A stretch of DNA of 34,962 nt, from contig JAOACS010000027.1 of NCBI GenBank assembly GCA_026417655.1, positions 1 to 34,962 of the forward strand, read 5' to 3'. Of this stretch, positions 9,240 through 16,476 are shown one piece after another. The notes under the pieces are model-generated. The model was not told where the DNA came from, searched no databases, and was given only the letters and a program-made list of their open reading frames with translations. The position numbers and the translations under genes were made by a program. The stretch's first letter is position 1. Each line of letters begins with the position of its first letter. Origin of the DNA: Syntrophobacterales bacterium. Its GTDB lineage: Bacteria; Desulfobacterota; Syntrophobacteria; Syntrophobacterales; Thermodesulforhabdaceae.

Positions 9240-10157
9240 TTATTTTGAAAGCTTATTGTATGTTCTTACAATCGCATCGAAAAATTGAGCGTTAGCGCTT
9301 AACATTTCTGTAGGATCCTTGAAACCGGCTAATCCAGTTTTCATGAGTACTTCACTAGAGGGATCCAAATGGAGAATGCTTTTTTTCAGCTGTTCTATTT
9401 CCTGTTGGGTAAAATCTGACGACCGCAATGAGAGAATCCACTCAGGCCATAGGGGTGTAGAATGAACAAAGGGGAAATTGTCTTCAACTTTACGGATGAC
9501 CCTCAAGTCATTTCTGTTTATTTTATTTTCCGATGAAAGCTTTTCTATTATCCCTGTCCTGACTATTCCGACATCTGCGGTTTTATTAAGAACAGAAAAT
9601 ACCACATTATCCTGTGTCTTAAGCTCCCTTAGCGTTACCTGTTCTATCTTTACCCCTTCCTGCTCAAGTAGAGCAAGCCCTCCTATCCCACCCCCTAAGG
9701 AAAAACGACTCGCAATGCCTATAGTCTTTCCCCCAATATCCTGAAGGGATTTAATATTGCTGTCGGATCTAACTATAATTACTCCCCCATATTTATCGCC
9801 GTTTCCCTTAATTTTTTGCACAATAACACCAATAGGGACAAGCTGAGCCTTATCCCTAGTGACGAGAAAAGCGAGGGGATTAGTGAGAATTAGTTGAACC
9901 TTTGCAGCTTCTATCCACTGAATAGTTGCACTGAAATCTAGGGGAACGGTTTTTACATTGGCATTTAATATCTTTGAAAAATATGCCCCTAGAGGCTCCC
10001 ACCTTTTAAAGGTGGATACAGGCTCATCCACATAGGTAACCCCAAAGGAAAGTTCCCTTGTCTCGCTCCATAAACTTCTCACCCCTAATAGGCAAAGCCA
10101 TATTATAATAAAAGTGAAACCACCAACCCATAATTTAGCCTTCCCCCATCCGCTCAT
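9240..10157 (-). CDS. PhnD-like periplasmic binding protein, membrane-anchored or exported
   Basis: This 305-residue protein has one hydrophobic segment (about 12-30) behind a Lys-containing start, with no convincing signal-peptidase site, so it may stay anchored. The rest matches the phosphate/phosphonate-binding (PhnD, PF12974-type) fold: FGVTYVDEPVSTFKRWEPLG, LTNPLAFL, SLQDIGGKTIGIA, and FVHSTPLWPEW near the C terminus. No ABC permease or ATPase lies nearby. Its start overlaps the end of the pseudokinase gene by 23 bases, and the PATAN-REC gene begins 18 bases after its stop. It is therefore more likely a sensory ligand-binding subunit of the chemosensory operon than a transporter part. 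The ligand is unknown; family membership alone does not prove phosphonate binding. Confidence 0.75.
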   Translation of the reverse strand: MSGWGKAKLWVGGFTFIIIWLCLLGVRSLWSETRELSFGVTYVDEPVSTFKRWEPLGAYFSKILNANVKTVPLDFSATIQWIEAAKVQLILTNPLAFLVTRDKAQLVPIGVIVQKIKGNGDKYGGVIIVRSDSNIKSLQDIGGKTIGIASRFSLGGGIGGLALLEQEGVKIEQVTLRELKTQDNVVFSVLNKTADVGIVRTGIIEKLSSENKINRNDLRVIRKVEDNFPFVHSTPLWPEWILSLRSSDFTQQEIEQLKKSILHLDPSSEVLMKTGLAGFKDPTEMLSANAQFFDAIVRTYNKLSK

Positions 10158-12003
10158 GAACCTCCCCCTTTTTTCGGAATATTATCTCACGGATACGAGA
10201 TGTTCCCCCTAACATCTTTTCAATTGAAAGAAGAATTTGGGTTGTGCTTCTCCATCTTTTCGATGGGAAAACATTGAGACAATTCATAACAAGTTCACCG
10301 ATCTCCTCTGGAAGATCGGGTTTCGCTACCTGAGGAGGTATCGGTTTTTGATCGCAATGAAGCATTTCTATCTCCTCCACCGACTCACCTAAGAAAGGAT
10401 TAATTCCCGTAAGCATCTCATAGAGTATAACGCCAAACTGGTATATATCAGTACACACTAGAGGTTTTTTTGGATTCCACAAATAAGGTCTAAATTGTTC
10501 TGGTGCTCGGTAAGCTAGAAAAGCTAATGGTAATGCCCGATAACTGGTAAGATGGGGGCATAACTCCGAAAGCATCCGCCATAGCCCACCGTAAGCAATT
10601 TTTACCCTAATACCATTGGTTAGAAATATTCGTGACGGTCTTAAGTCAAGATGATAAATTCTTCTTTTTTGTTTATCCTTTGCAAAGTGAAGGTGTAAGT
10701 AACCTAATCCCTCTAAGATTTGATAACTTATTACCAAAACCTCCTCAATATCTACCCGATCACGATTTTTAGCCATATACTCGGCAAGGGAATACTCATA
10801 GTAGGGACGCACAACAAATAGGGTCCCATCTGATGCAACGGCGAGATCTTCAGGGATAGAAATATATTCAGAATCTAACATCATATTTACGTAGACCCAT
10901 TCAATAAAGGCATTCCTATCGACACACTTTTTCCAATTGGGAATTAGGGTGATAGCAATAAAGGATTTTCCATCTCTTCTTCTAGAAACATCAAAGACCG
11001 CCCATGTAGTCCCTAGCTGTAATAGTTCCTTTATGTCGTATGAATGGTGAACCGGTTGCCATGGCAATTCTATATTCCACTTCCAGGACCTCAAAACATC
11101 TCCTACATACCTGGAAAGATCTTCCAGATGAGAAGCAAGAAAGGATGAGTGTTCATCGTAGGCGACCCTTCTCTGGGTTACTTTATTCGAGGCGATTTTA
11201 TCTATAAACTTTCTCTGCCTACACTTGGTGATCTTATCAAAGATCCTCCTTCTAGTTTCTTCACTAAGCTCTGGAATATTATACACTATCTCGTAATACT
11301 CTAACGCCTCATTGTAGCGTCCAGCCCTGTAGGCACAATCGCCGCATAACTCATAACACTCTTCATACCTATAACCTGTTGCCGCTACGAGTTTTAAAAC
11401 CGATATGGCCTCATCCCACTGGTGAATATTCATAAGATTTTTGGCATATACAAACTGCTCCGAAGGGTTTTTAGCTAGTGCCTCCGAAATACCATTTCCT
11501 AAGCTATGGTCACCTACAACATAATCCGTTTCTTCTTTTCGGTATTTGCCATTAACATCGGTTAGGTAGGGGCTTAAGTCTCCTATATAGTCTTCAATTA
11601 AAAAATAGAGATCCTTTCTCTCCTCCTCTCTCAGAGTGGACGCTCTGTTGATCCTGTCCATTAACTCCTTTACAAGATCCCTAACAATGTCATCCATCCC
11701 CTGTTCGTAGTAAAATCTGATCTCCTTGGATTTCTCCCTGATAGCCTGAGAAAGCTCCGAAAAGCTTTCCTCATCCAGGGAGACCTCCTTTTTGATATAC
11801 TTTCCAATGGATCCCACTTCCCTTTCAATATCAGATAAGAGCTTGGCTTTCTCTTCCTCTGAAAGTGGACTTGAGAGGATTTCCCTATGTAAACTCTCTA
11901 TAGCATCTTTTAGGATATCATCTAATCCTTGGAGCTTATATAGCCTTATCTCCTCAATACTATTGGCTAATCTAGCTTTTATGTCATCAAAATTCCTATC
12001 CAT
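10135..12003 (-). CDS. TPR protein with a C-terminal protein pseudokinase domain
   Basis: This 622-residue cytoplasmic protein has three parts. Residues 8-75 and 84-150 are two copies of a helical repeat (IRLYKLQGLDDILKDAIESL against IRFYYEQGMDDIVRDLVKEL). TPR-like helices follow at about 180-265. A Ser/Thr-kinase-like fold fills about 322-598. Fold landmarks remain: HLDLRPSRIFL, YRAPEQF (498-504), and DIYQFGVILYEMLTGINPF (519-537). Catalytic residues do not: the VAIK lysine is T352 (IAIT), the HRDxxxxN asparagine is R458, and the DFG aspartate is Y471 (YGG). D453 survives. It should bind partners rather than phosphorylate. The upstream gene is 44 bases away, and the next gene overlaps its end by 23 bases, suggesting translational coupling with the PhnD-like protein. 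Confidence 0.8.
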   Translation of the reverse strand: MDRNFDDIKARLANSIEEIRLYKLQGLDDILKDAIESLHREILSSPLSEEEKAKLLSDIEREVGSIGKYIKKEVSLDEESFSELSQAIREKSKEIRFYYEQGMDDIVRDLVKELMDRINRASTLREEERKDLYFLIEDYIGDLSPYLTDVNGKYRKEETDYVVGDHSLGNGISEALAKNPSEQFVYAKNLMNIHQWDEAISVLKLVAATGYRYEECYELCGDCAYRAGRYNEALEYYEIVYNIPELSEETRRRIFDKITKCRQRKFIDKIASNKVTQRRVAYDEHSSFLASHLEDLSRYVGDVLRSWKWNIELPWQPVHHSYDIKELLQLGTTWAVFDVSRRRDGKSFIAITLIPNWKKCVDRNAFIEWVYVNMMLDSEYISIPEDLAVASDGTLFVVRPYYEYSLAEYMAKNRDRVDIEEVLVISYQILEGLGYLHLHFAKDKQKRRIYHLDLRPSRIFLTNGIRVKIAYGGLWRMLSELCPHLTSYRALPLAFLAYRAPEQFRPYLWNPKKPLVCTDIYQFGVILYEMLTGINPFLGESVEEIEMLHCDQKPIPPQVAKPDLPEEIGELVMNCLNVFPSKRWRSTTQILLSIEKMLGGTSRIREIIFRKKGEVHERMGEG

Positions 12004-12047
12004 CGCGAACTAGCTCTCTTGCATAGTTAGAACAGACTAAGAAGGCA

Positions 12048-13592
12048 TTATACCAAAGCTTCGATGTTAATTATCTCTATATTTCTATACTTATTTAGAT
12101 CAGCAATCCCAAGGGCTTTAGGCGAATCAGAAGGTCTCAAGTTAATAATAGAAAAAGGCGCATCACTAATTATAGAATCCACTATAAAGACAACATTTTT
12201 AATACCGTTCGATGCAAATATTACCATCCCCCCATATTCGCCCTTGATTTGTGGTAAGTTAAGTTTCTTTTTTATATCCACATACTCAAAAACCATCTTT
12301 TTTAATTCTCTACTGGACTTATTTCGCCAAAAACCATGAACTCCGTGCTTTATGCTCTTAAAAAATGGTTTTATATCCTTAAGAGTCCCATATCCCTTAG
12401 AACTCAAAGTATGAGCCTTTTCTGAGGAAATATTATCATATTTTATTAACTGATCGAAGGGAATAGCAAAGTATTTTCCTTGGGATAAGAAGAGATAAAC
12501 CTCTTGAACCACCAAAGATTCTAAAGGGGAACCGCTTTCCTTAGGGGTCGGCTCTATAGCTTCAGACACAACCTCCTCAGGAGCGTATTGGGAAGAAACC
12601 TTTTCAGTTATTTCTAAGGGAGTCACTAATTCCTTCTCAATAGTAGATATCGCCCTATGGGGTTCCTTACTATAGAAAGCAAGGAAAGTTTCTATAGAAC
12701 CCATCCGATCAAGATAACCTTCGTAATGATTAACGATTTTCATCAATCGATCGGCTACGGGTTTTAATTTGGGTCTAGCATCTAAGATACTGATAACCTT
12801 ACGTAATCTTAGATTTGCCCTTTCAAGATCCATCTTTAAGTTTCTAATTTCCTTCTCAACATCTTCAATGGAAGAAATACTAGGCGCTTTAGGTTTAGTC
12901 ACGTCAGGTGTTTCTACCAATTCAGCAACTTTCGCCTTAGGAGAGGGTGGTTCTAAATCAGGTTCCTTTACCTCGTATTGTGTTCTTAAAATATTAAATC
13001 TCTTTTCCAGCTGTTCTACGATCTCTCGATCCTTTTCATCTACCTTTTGATCCTTTTGTAAGATCTTGTTTAAGAACTGAAGGGTCTCTTTAAACAGAGT
13101 TAAAGATATCATAGAGACCGTCTGTTCATAAGATAAAAACCAATTAAGTAATTTCTTAAGAATCTCAAAAAGATGGCGAGTCTCTTCGGTGGGACTAATC
13201 TTAGCCTCTACTGCTAAGATGGAAGCCTTCATAGCTTCAAGGTTTTCCTGAGAAAATTCCCAATCTAGGCTGAGATAATTTACCATAATCTGTTCTAGCA
13301 ATTCCGACAAGGTAGGTTCTTTTTTGGTTTCGAGGGAGATACTCTTTTCCTCGCCGGAATCAATAATCTCCGATATTATAGATGCCCCATCTCTACTCTG
13401 TCCAAAGTCGAAGGAGATGTCGGCCTCAGGTCTAAAGAGCTCATCTATTCTTTCCTCAATACCTCTAGTAAGTTCTTCGACACTAATATCCAATTCAGCG
13501 ATCGTAGAGGAACCATCAGATGTATTACCTTGGTTTTGTTCATCTTCCAGCAAATTATTAATCTTTTCATTCTCTTCTACCTTAGATTCCAT
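12048..13592 (-). CDS. Coiled-coil protein with a divergent CheW-like C-terminal domain
   Basis: I do not recognise this 514-residue protein as a named family. Residues 1-95 are acidic and low in complexity, about 98-205 are predicted helical, and about 242-330 form a further helical/coiled-coil section. The C-terminal region (about 362-512) resembles a CheW fold. It opens with VYLFLSQGKYFAIPFDQLIK, later has YGGMVIF and FIVDSIISDAPFSIINL, and ends GIADLNKYRNIEIINIEAL, which fits CheW-type strands. The match is weak and rests on pattern only. The gene sits between mglA (32 bases) and the pseudokinase gene (44 bases), so it could link the GTPase module to the receptor/kinase array. GAGGG lies before the ATG. 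Composition is more AT-rich than the purine and potassium genes to the right. Confidence 0.6.
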   Translation of the reverse strand: MESKVEENEKINNLLEDEQNQGNTSDGSSTIAELDISVEELTRGIEERIDELFRPEADISFDFGQSRDGASIISEIIDSGEEKSISLETKKEPTLSELLEQIMVNYLSLDWEFSQENLEAMKASILAVEAKISPTEETRHLFEILKKLLNWFLSYEQTVSMISLTLFKETLQFLNKILQKDQKVDEKDREIVEQLEKRFNILRTQYEVKEPDLEPPSPKAKVAELVETPDVTKPKAPSISSIEDVEKEIRNLKMDLERANLRLRKVISILDARPKLKPVADRLMKIVNHYEGYLDRMGSIETFLAFYSKEPHRAISTIEKELVTPLEITEKVSSQYAPEEVVSEAIEPTPKESGSPLESLVVQEVYLFLSQGKYFAIPFDQLIKYDNISSEKAHTLSSKGYGTLKDIKPFFKSIKHGVHGFWRNKSSRELKKMVFEYVDIKKKLNLPQIKGEYGGMVIFASNGIKNVVFIVDSIISDAPFSIINLRPSDSPKALGIADLNKYRNIEIINIEALV

Positions 13593-13624
13593 AAAAAATC
13601 CCTCTTCACTGGTAATTTACTTAA

Positions 13625-14230
13625 CTATAACAATTTTCGTGCAACACTTCTTATAGTAATTTTTGTAATCTCCTTTAGAGTCTCAAAAACCCCGAAACCA
13701 ACCACAGCGCTAGCCTCAAAGGCTGGAGCATGAAACCTTGCATTAAGGTCTTCCTCGAGTTCTTGGACTGAAAGAAGAGGGAAATTAGATTTTATAAGAT
13801 CTCGTTTGTTATACTGAAGCACTAGGGGAATTTCGTCTATATTTAAACCATATTCTTGCAAATTCTCCTCTAAGTTTCTGAAGCTTTCTACATTCTTTTG
13901 ACGTTGCACCCTAAGGGAATCGGCCACAAAGACAATCCCGTCGGTACCCTTTAATACAAGCTTTCTGGTGGCGTTATAAATTACCTGTCCAGGCACAGTA
14001 TAGAGCTGAATACGGACGCTAAGATTCTTTATTTTGCCTATATTTAGAGGCAAAAAGTCGAAAAAGAGAGTCCGATCCCCCTTTGTGTCTATCGTTACCA
14101 TCTTCCCCGCCACATTCTTACTCATTGTCCTATATAGATATTGAAGATTAGTTGTTTTACCACTTCTCGCGGGTCCATAATAGACTATCTTTACCTGAAT
14201 CTCCTTCTTGGCAAGATCTATAAAAGCCAT
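13625..14230 (-). CDS. mglA: MglA-type small Ras-like GTPase
   Basis: This 201-residue GTPase of the bacterial MglA family controls cell polarity and motility direction in myxobacteria and relatives. Visible motifs are the P-loop GPARSGKTT (19-27), the family signature GDRTLFFDFLPL (51-62), the switch region TVPGQ (78-82; MglA has TVPGQ where Ras has DTAGQ), the base-recognition motif NKRD (141-144) and EASA (172-175). Length matches the family (about 195 residues). A roadblock protein gene, the usual MglB-type GTPase-activating partner, lies just upstream with an 8-base gap, so the two are surely co-translated. Its neighbours downstream are chemosensory genes, comparable in logic to the Frz-Mgl link of Myxococcus. 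Confidence 0.94.
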   Translation of the reverse strand: MAFIDLAKKEIQVKIVYYGPARSGKTTNLQYLYRTMSKNVAGKMVTIDTKGDRTLFFDFLPLNIGKIKNLSVRIQLYTVPGQVIYNATRKLVLKGTDGIVFVADSLRVQRQKNVESFRNLEENLQEYGLNIDEIPLVLQYNKRDLIKSNFPLLSVQELEEDLNARFHAPAFEASAVVGFGVFETLKEITKITIRSVARKLL

Positions 14231-14238
14231 ATCTTTTT

Positions 14239-14628
14239 CTAACCTGATAAAATTTTTAGTAATTCATCAGACATCCGGCTAGTTTTATAGCGGATTAACC
14301 CTAAAGATACACTCTTATCAAATAGAATGACTAGAATAAAATGATTACCTATTTTATTAAAATGAATATTATATCTTTCACCCTTATGAAACAGCAGAGT
14401 AAAATCCTCTTCCCCAACAAGTCTAGCTATCTCAGCTGTGGCTCCAAAGTTAGCGGCAGAGAGGGCAGCAAGGGGCAAGACATCTCCCAAAGGGTAATTG
14501 CCCTTCTCAACGATTAGGGTTCCCGCCATATCAACGAGTAAGACATGCTCCACACCGTTTTTTATTAGCTCCCGATCTATTAACTCAATTAGTCTTGATT
14601 GTTTTTCCTCCGTGAGGATCAAATCCAT
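14239..14628 (-). CDS. Roadblock/LC7 domain protein, MglB-like
   Basis: This 129-residue protein covers a single roadblock/LC7 domain. The typical helix-strand pattern includes VEHVLLVDMAGTLIVEKG, LAALSAANFGATAEIARLVG, and a late strand pair ending ILVILFDKSVSLGLIR. MglB-type roadblock proteins dimerise and act as GTPase-activating and polar-localising partners of MglA. The immediate mglA neighbour makes that the natural role, but I cannot separate MglB from other roadblock regulators by sequence alone, so I leave the symbol blank. The gene begins 6 bases after the pseudopilin gene stop, so the ribosome site lies within the end of that gene. Positioning between a pseudopilin and mglA is noteworthy. 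Confidence 0.88.
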   Translation of the reverse strand: MDLILTEEKQSRLIELIDRELIKNGVEHVLLVDMAGTLIVEKGNYPLGDVLPLAALSAANFGATAEIARLVGEEDFTLLFHKGERYNIHFNKIGNHFILVILFDKSVSLGLIRYKTSRMSDELLKILSG

Positions 14629-14634
14629 TGTGTA

Positions 14635-15054
14635 TTACTCCCAACTTACTATATCTTTATTTTCTCCTTCTCCCCCTTCTTTGCCATCGGCACCCAAAGA
14701 ATAGAGGTCGTAGGCTCCATGGTCTCCTGGAGATTTGTAAATATAGTCATTCCCCCATGGATCTTTAGGAATGTCTTTAGGAAGGTAGGGACCATCCCAT
14801 TTAGGAAGCCCTGGGTTCTTTCTAAGAGCCTGAAGGCCTTCCTCCGTTGTAGGATATCTTCCAACATCCAGTCTAAAAGCATCAAGGGCAGACTCAATCA
14901 TAGTTATTTGAGCCTTTGCTGCCTTTTGCTTTGAGCTTCCAACTTTTTGGAATAGCTTAGGCGCAACCAAAGCGGCAAGAAGTCCAAGGATGATCATCAC
15001 TATGAGAAGCTCAACGAGAGTAAATCCCAAACATCTAGATCTCACCATAGACAT
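14635..15054 (-). CDS. Type II secretion GspG-like major pseudopilin
   Basis: This 139-residue secreted prepilin-like protein has a short positive leader and the prepilin-peptidase site CLG|FTLVELLIVMIILGLLAA: cleavage after G10, F at +1 and E at +5. Downstream features are GspG-like: AKAQITMIESALDAFRLDVG, RYPTTEEGLQAL, WDGPYL, DPWGNDYIY and GAYDLYSLGADGKEGGEGE, the calcium-loop region of major pseudopilins. GGAGGGG lies 9 bases before the first of two near ATGs, favouring 15054. No other gsp or pil gene is in the window, so it is either an orphan secretion component or a pilin-like partner of the Mgl module that follows 6 bases later. It appears to be the first gene of the chemosensory operon. 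Confidence 0.9.
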   Translation of the reverse strand: MSMVRSRCLGFTLVELLIVMIILGLLAALVAPKLFQKVGSSKQKAAKAQITMIESALDAFRLDVGRYPTTEEGLQALRKNPGLPKWDGPYLPKDIPKDPWGNDYIYKSPGDHGAYDLYSLGADGKEGGEGENKDIVSWE

Positions 15055-15089
15055 AGCCGAATACCCCTCCGAGCTGTAAAATTTTTTAA

Positions 15090-15118
15090 ACTCTATTTTG
15101 AAAGCCCCAGGAAGTCAA
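15090..15118 (-). promoter_or_regulatory. Possible sigma-70 promoter of the pseudopilin-mgl-chemosensory operon
   Basis: On the minus strand TTGACT (15113-15118) and TAGAGT (15090-15095) are separated by 17 bases. The -35 overlaps the stop codon of the upstream amidohydrolase gene, and the predicted start would fall about 28 bases before the pseudopilin ATG. The matches are 5/6 and 4/6. If it is not real, everything from the phosphorylase gene at 18597 to the left edge could be one transcript. Confidence 0.35.
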
Positions 15119-16476
15119 ACACTTTCCCTCCTTTTCCCGATCTCTTGAGAAATCCTACGAGCCTCCTTCAGCATCTCTTCAAGATTTAATGACACCAACC
15201 TCCCATCCCTTACAATCGGTTTACCATCGATCCATACATACTTCACATCGGATGCCTTTGCTGAATAGACGATATGGGAAATGGGGTTATAGAGGGGGAT
15301 AGCATGGGGCTCTGAAATAGAAAGGGCTATGCAGTCGGCCCTTTTTCCTACTTCAAGGCTTCCTATCTCTTCCCCCAATCCTATGGCCCTTGCACCAAGG
15401 ATAGTCCCGAGCTTAAGAACTTCCCAGGCAGAGCACAGAGTTGGATCCCTTCGAAATCCCTTATGGAGTTTCGCAACCATGCCCATCTCACCAAGGACGT
15501 CCAAATTGTTATTACTTGCAGGGCCATCGGTTCCGATCCCTACCTTAAGTCCCCTCTCGAGCCACAAAGGTAGATTTGCAACTCCCGAGGCAAGCTTAAG
15601 ATTACTTTCAAGACAGTGGACAAGCCCCGTCCCTCTATCATTCAGAATATTTAAGTCCTCATCGCTAAGCCATACTCCATGGACACAAAGGGTATTTTCA
15701 TCCAAAAGAGCTAAATCTTCAAGAAACTCGACAGGACTTTTTCCCGTAAGTTCTAAAACCTTACTTCGCTCCCATTCAGTCTCGGCAAGGTGAATTTGAA
15801 AAAGGGCGCCATAGGCTTGGCACAGCTCCTTTGTTCGTTTTACGGTAGCAGCAGAACAGGTATAGAGGGCATGACAAAAAAGAGAGGGTCGAACCATTTC
15901 CGAATGGGTGCTGGATAAAAACCTTTCAGCCCTTTCAAACATCCTATCTGAAGATGGAGCATCGGGGGTTGGAAAATCCAGGATCCCCTGCCCTGCTATA
16001 CCCCGAATACCTACTTCTACCGCCGCCCTTACCACTTCCTCTTCGAAGAAATAGCCGTCACAGAAGCAGGTCACACCAGAAAGAATCATCTCACAAAAGG
16101 AGAGAAGGCTCCCCAAATAAACTGTCTCTTTTTTTACCCATTTTGACTCTGTAGGAAAGATCACCTCAGAAAGCCATACCTCCAAGGGGAGATCGTCTGC
16201 AAGTCCCCTAAAAAGACTCATAGGTGCATGGACATGGGCGTTAATAAGTCCTGGCATTAGAATGTAGCCTTTAAGGGAAAGGGTTTCCCGAGCTCTGTAT
16301 CGAGCCTTTATCTCTTCGGAATCTCCTAGGTCATAGATACGTCCTTTCAAGATAGCTACCGCACCATTTTGTATTATGGCTAAATCATTAGAGCACGTTA
16401 TAAGATAGTCAACATCACACAATATAAGATCCAATATGTCATGAACTCCGAAATCTTTTGGAAATTTTTGTGACAT
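15115..16476 (-). CDS. Amidohydrolase, MTA/SAH-deaminase family (copy 2)
   Basis: This 453-residue cytoplasmic zinc/iron hydrolase of the amidohydrolase superfamily likely removes the 6-amino group of adenosine derivatives such as 5'-methylthioadenosine or S-adenosylhomocysteine. Metal and catalytic motifs are present: H81-V-H83 (NAHVHAPM), H229 and E232 (HLAE), H266 (VHGVW) and D317 (GTDGPASNNNLD). The LFRGLADDLPLEVW segment is characteristic of this subfamily. The ATG at 16476 is supported by GAGGT 9 bases upstream, and the gene overlaps the end of the preceding paralogue by 38 bases. The two copies share motifs throughout but are clearly diverged, so they may divide substrates. Guanine deaminase or a chlorohydrolase-type activity is a less likely alternative. 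Confidence 0.85.
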   Translation of the reverse strand: MSQKFPKDFGVHDILDLILCDVDYLITCSNDLAIIQNGAVAILKGRIYDLGDSEEIKARYRARETLSLKGYILMPGLINAHVHAPMSLFRGLADDLPLEVWLSEVIFPTESKWVKKETVYLGSLLSFCEMILSGVTCFCDGYFFEEEVVRAAVEVGIRGIAGQGILDFPTPDAPSSDRMFERAERFLSSTHSEMVRPSLFCHALYTCSAATVKRTKELCQAYGALFQIHLAETEWERSKVLELTGKSPVEFLEDLALLDENTLCVHGVWLSDEDLNILNDRGTGLVHCLESNLKLASGVANLPLWLERGLKVGIGTDGPASNNNLDVLGEMGMVAKLHKGFRRDPTLCSAWEVLKLGTILGARAIGLGEEIGSLEVGKRADCIALSISEPHAIPLYNPISHIVYSAKASDVKYVWIDGKPIVRDGRLVSLNLEEMLKEARRISQEIGKRRESV

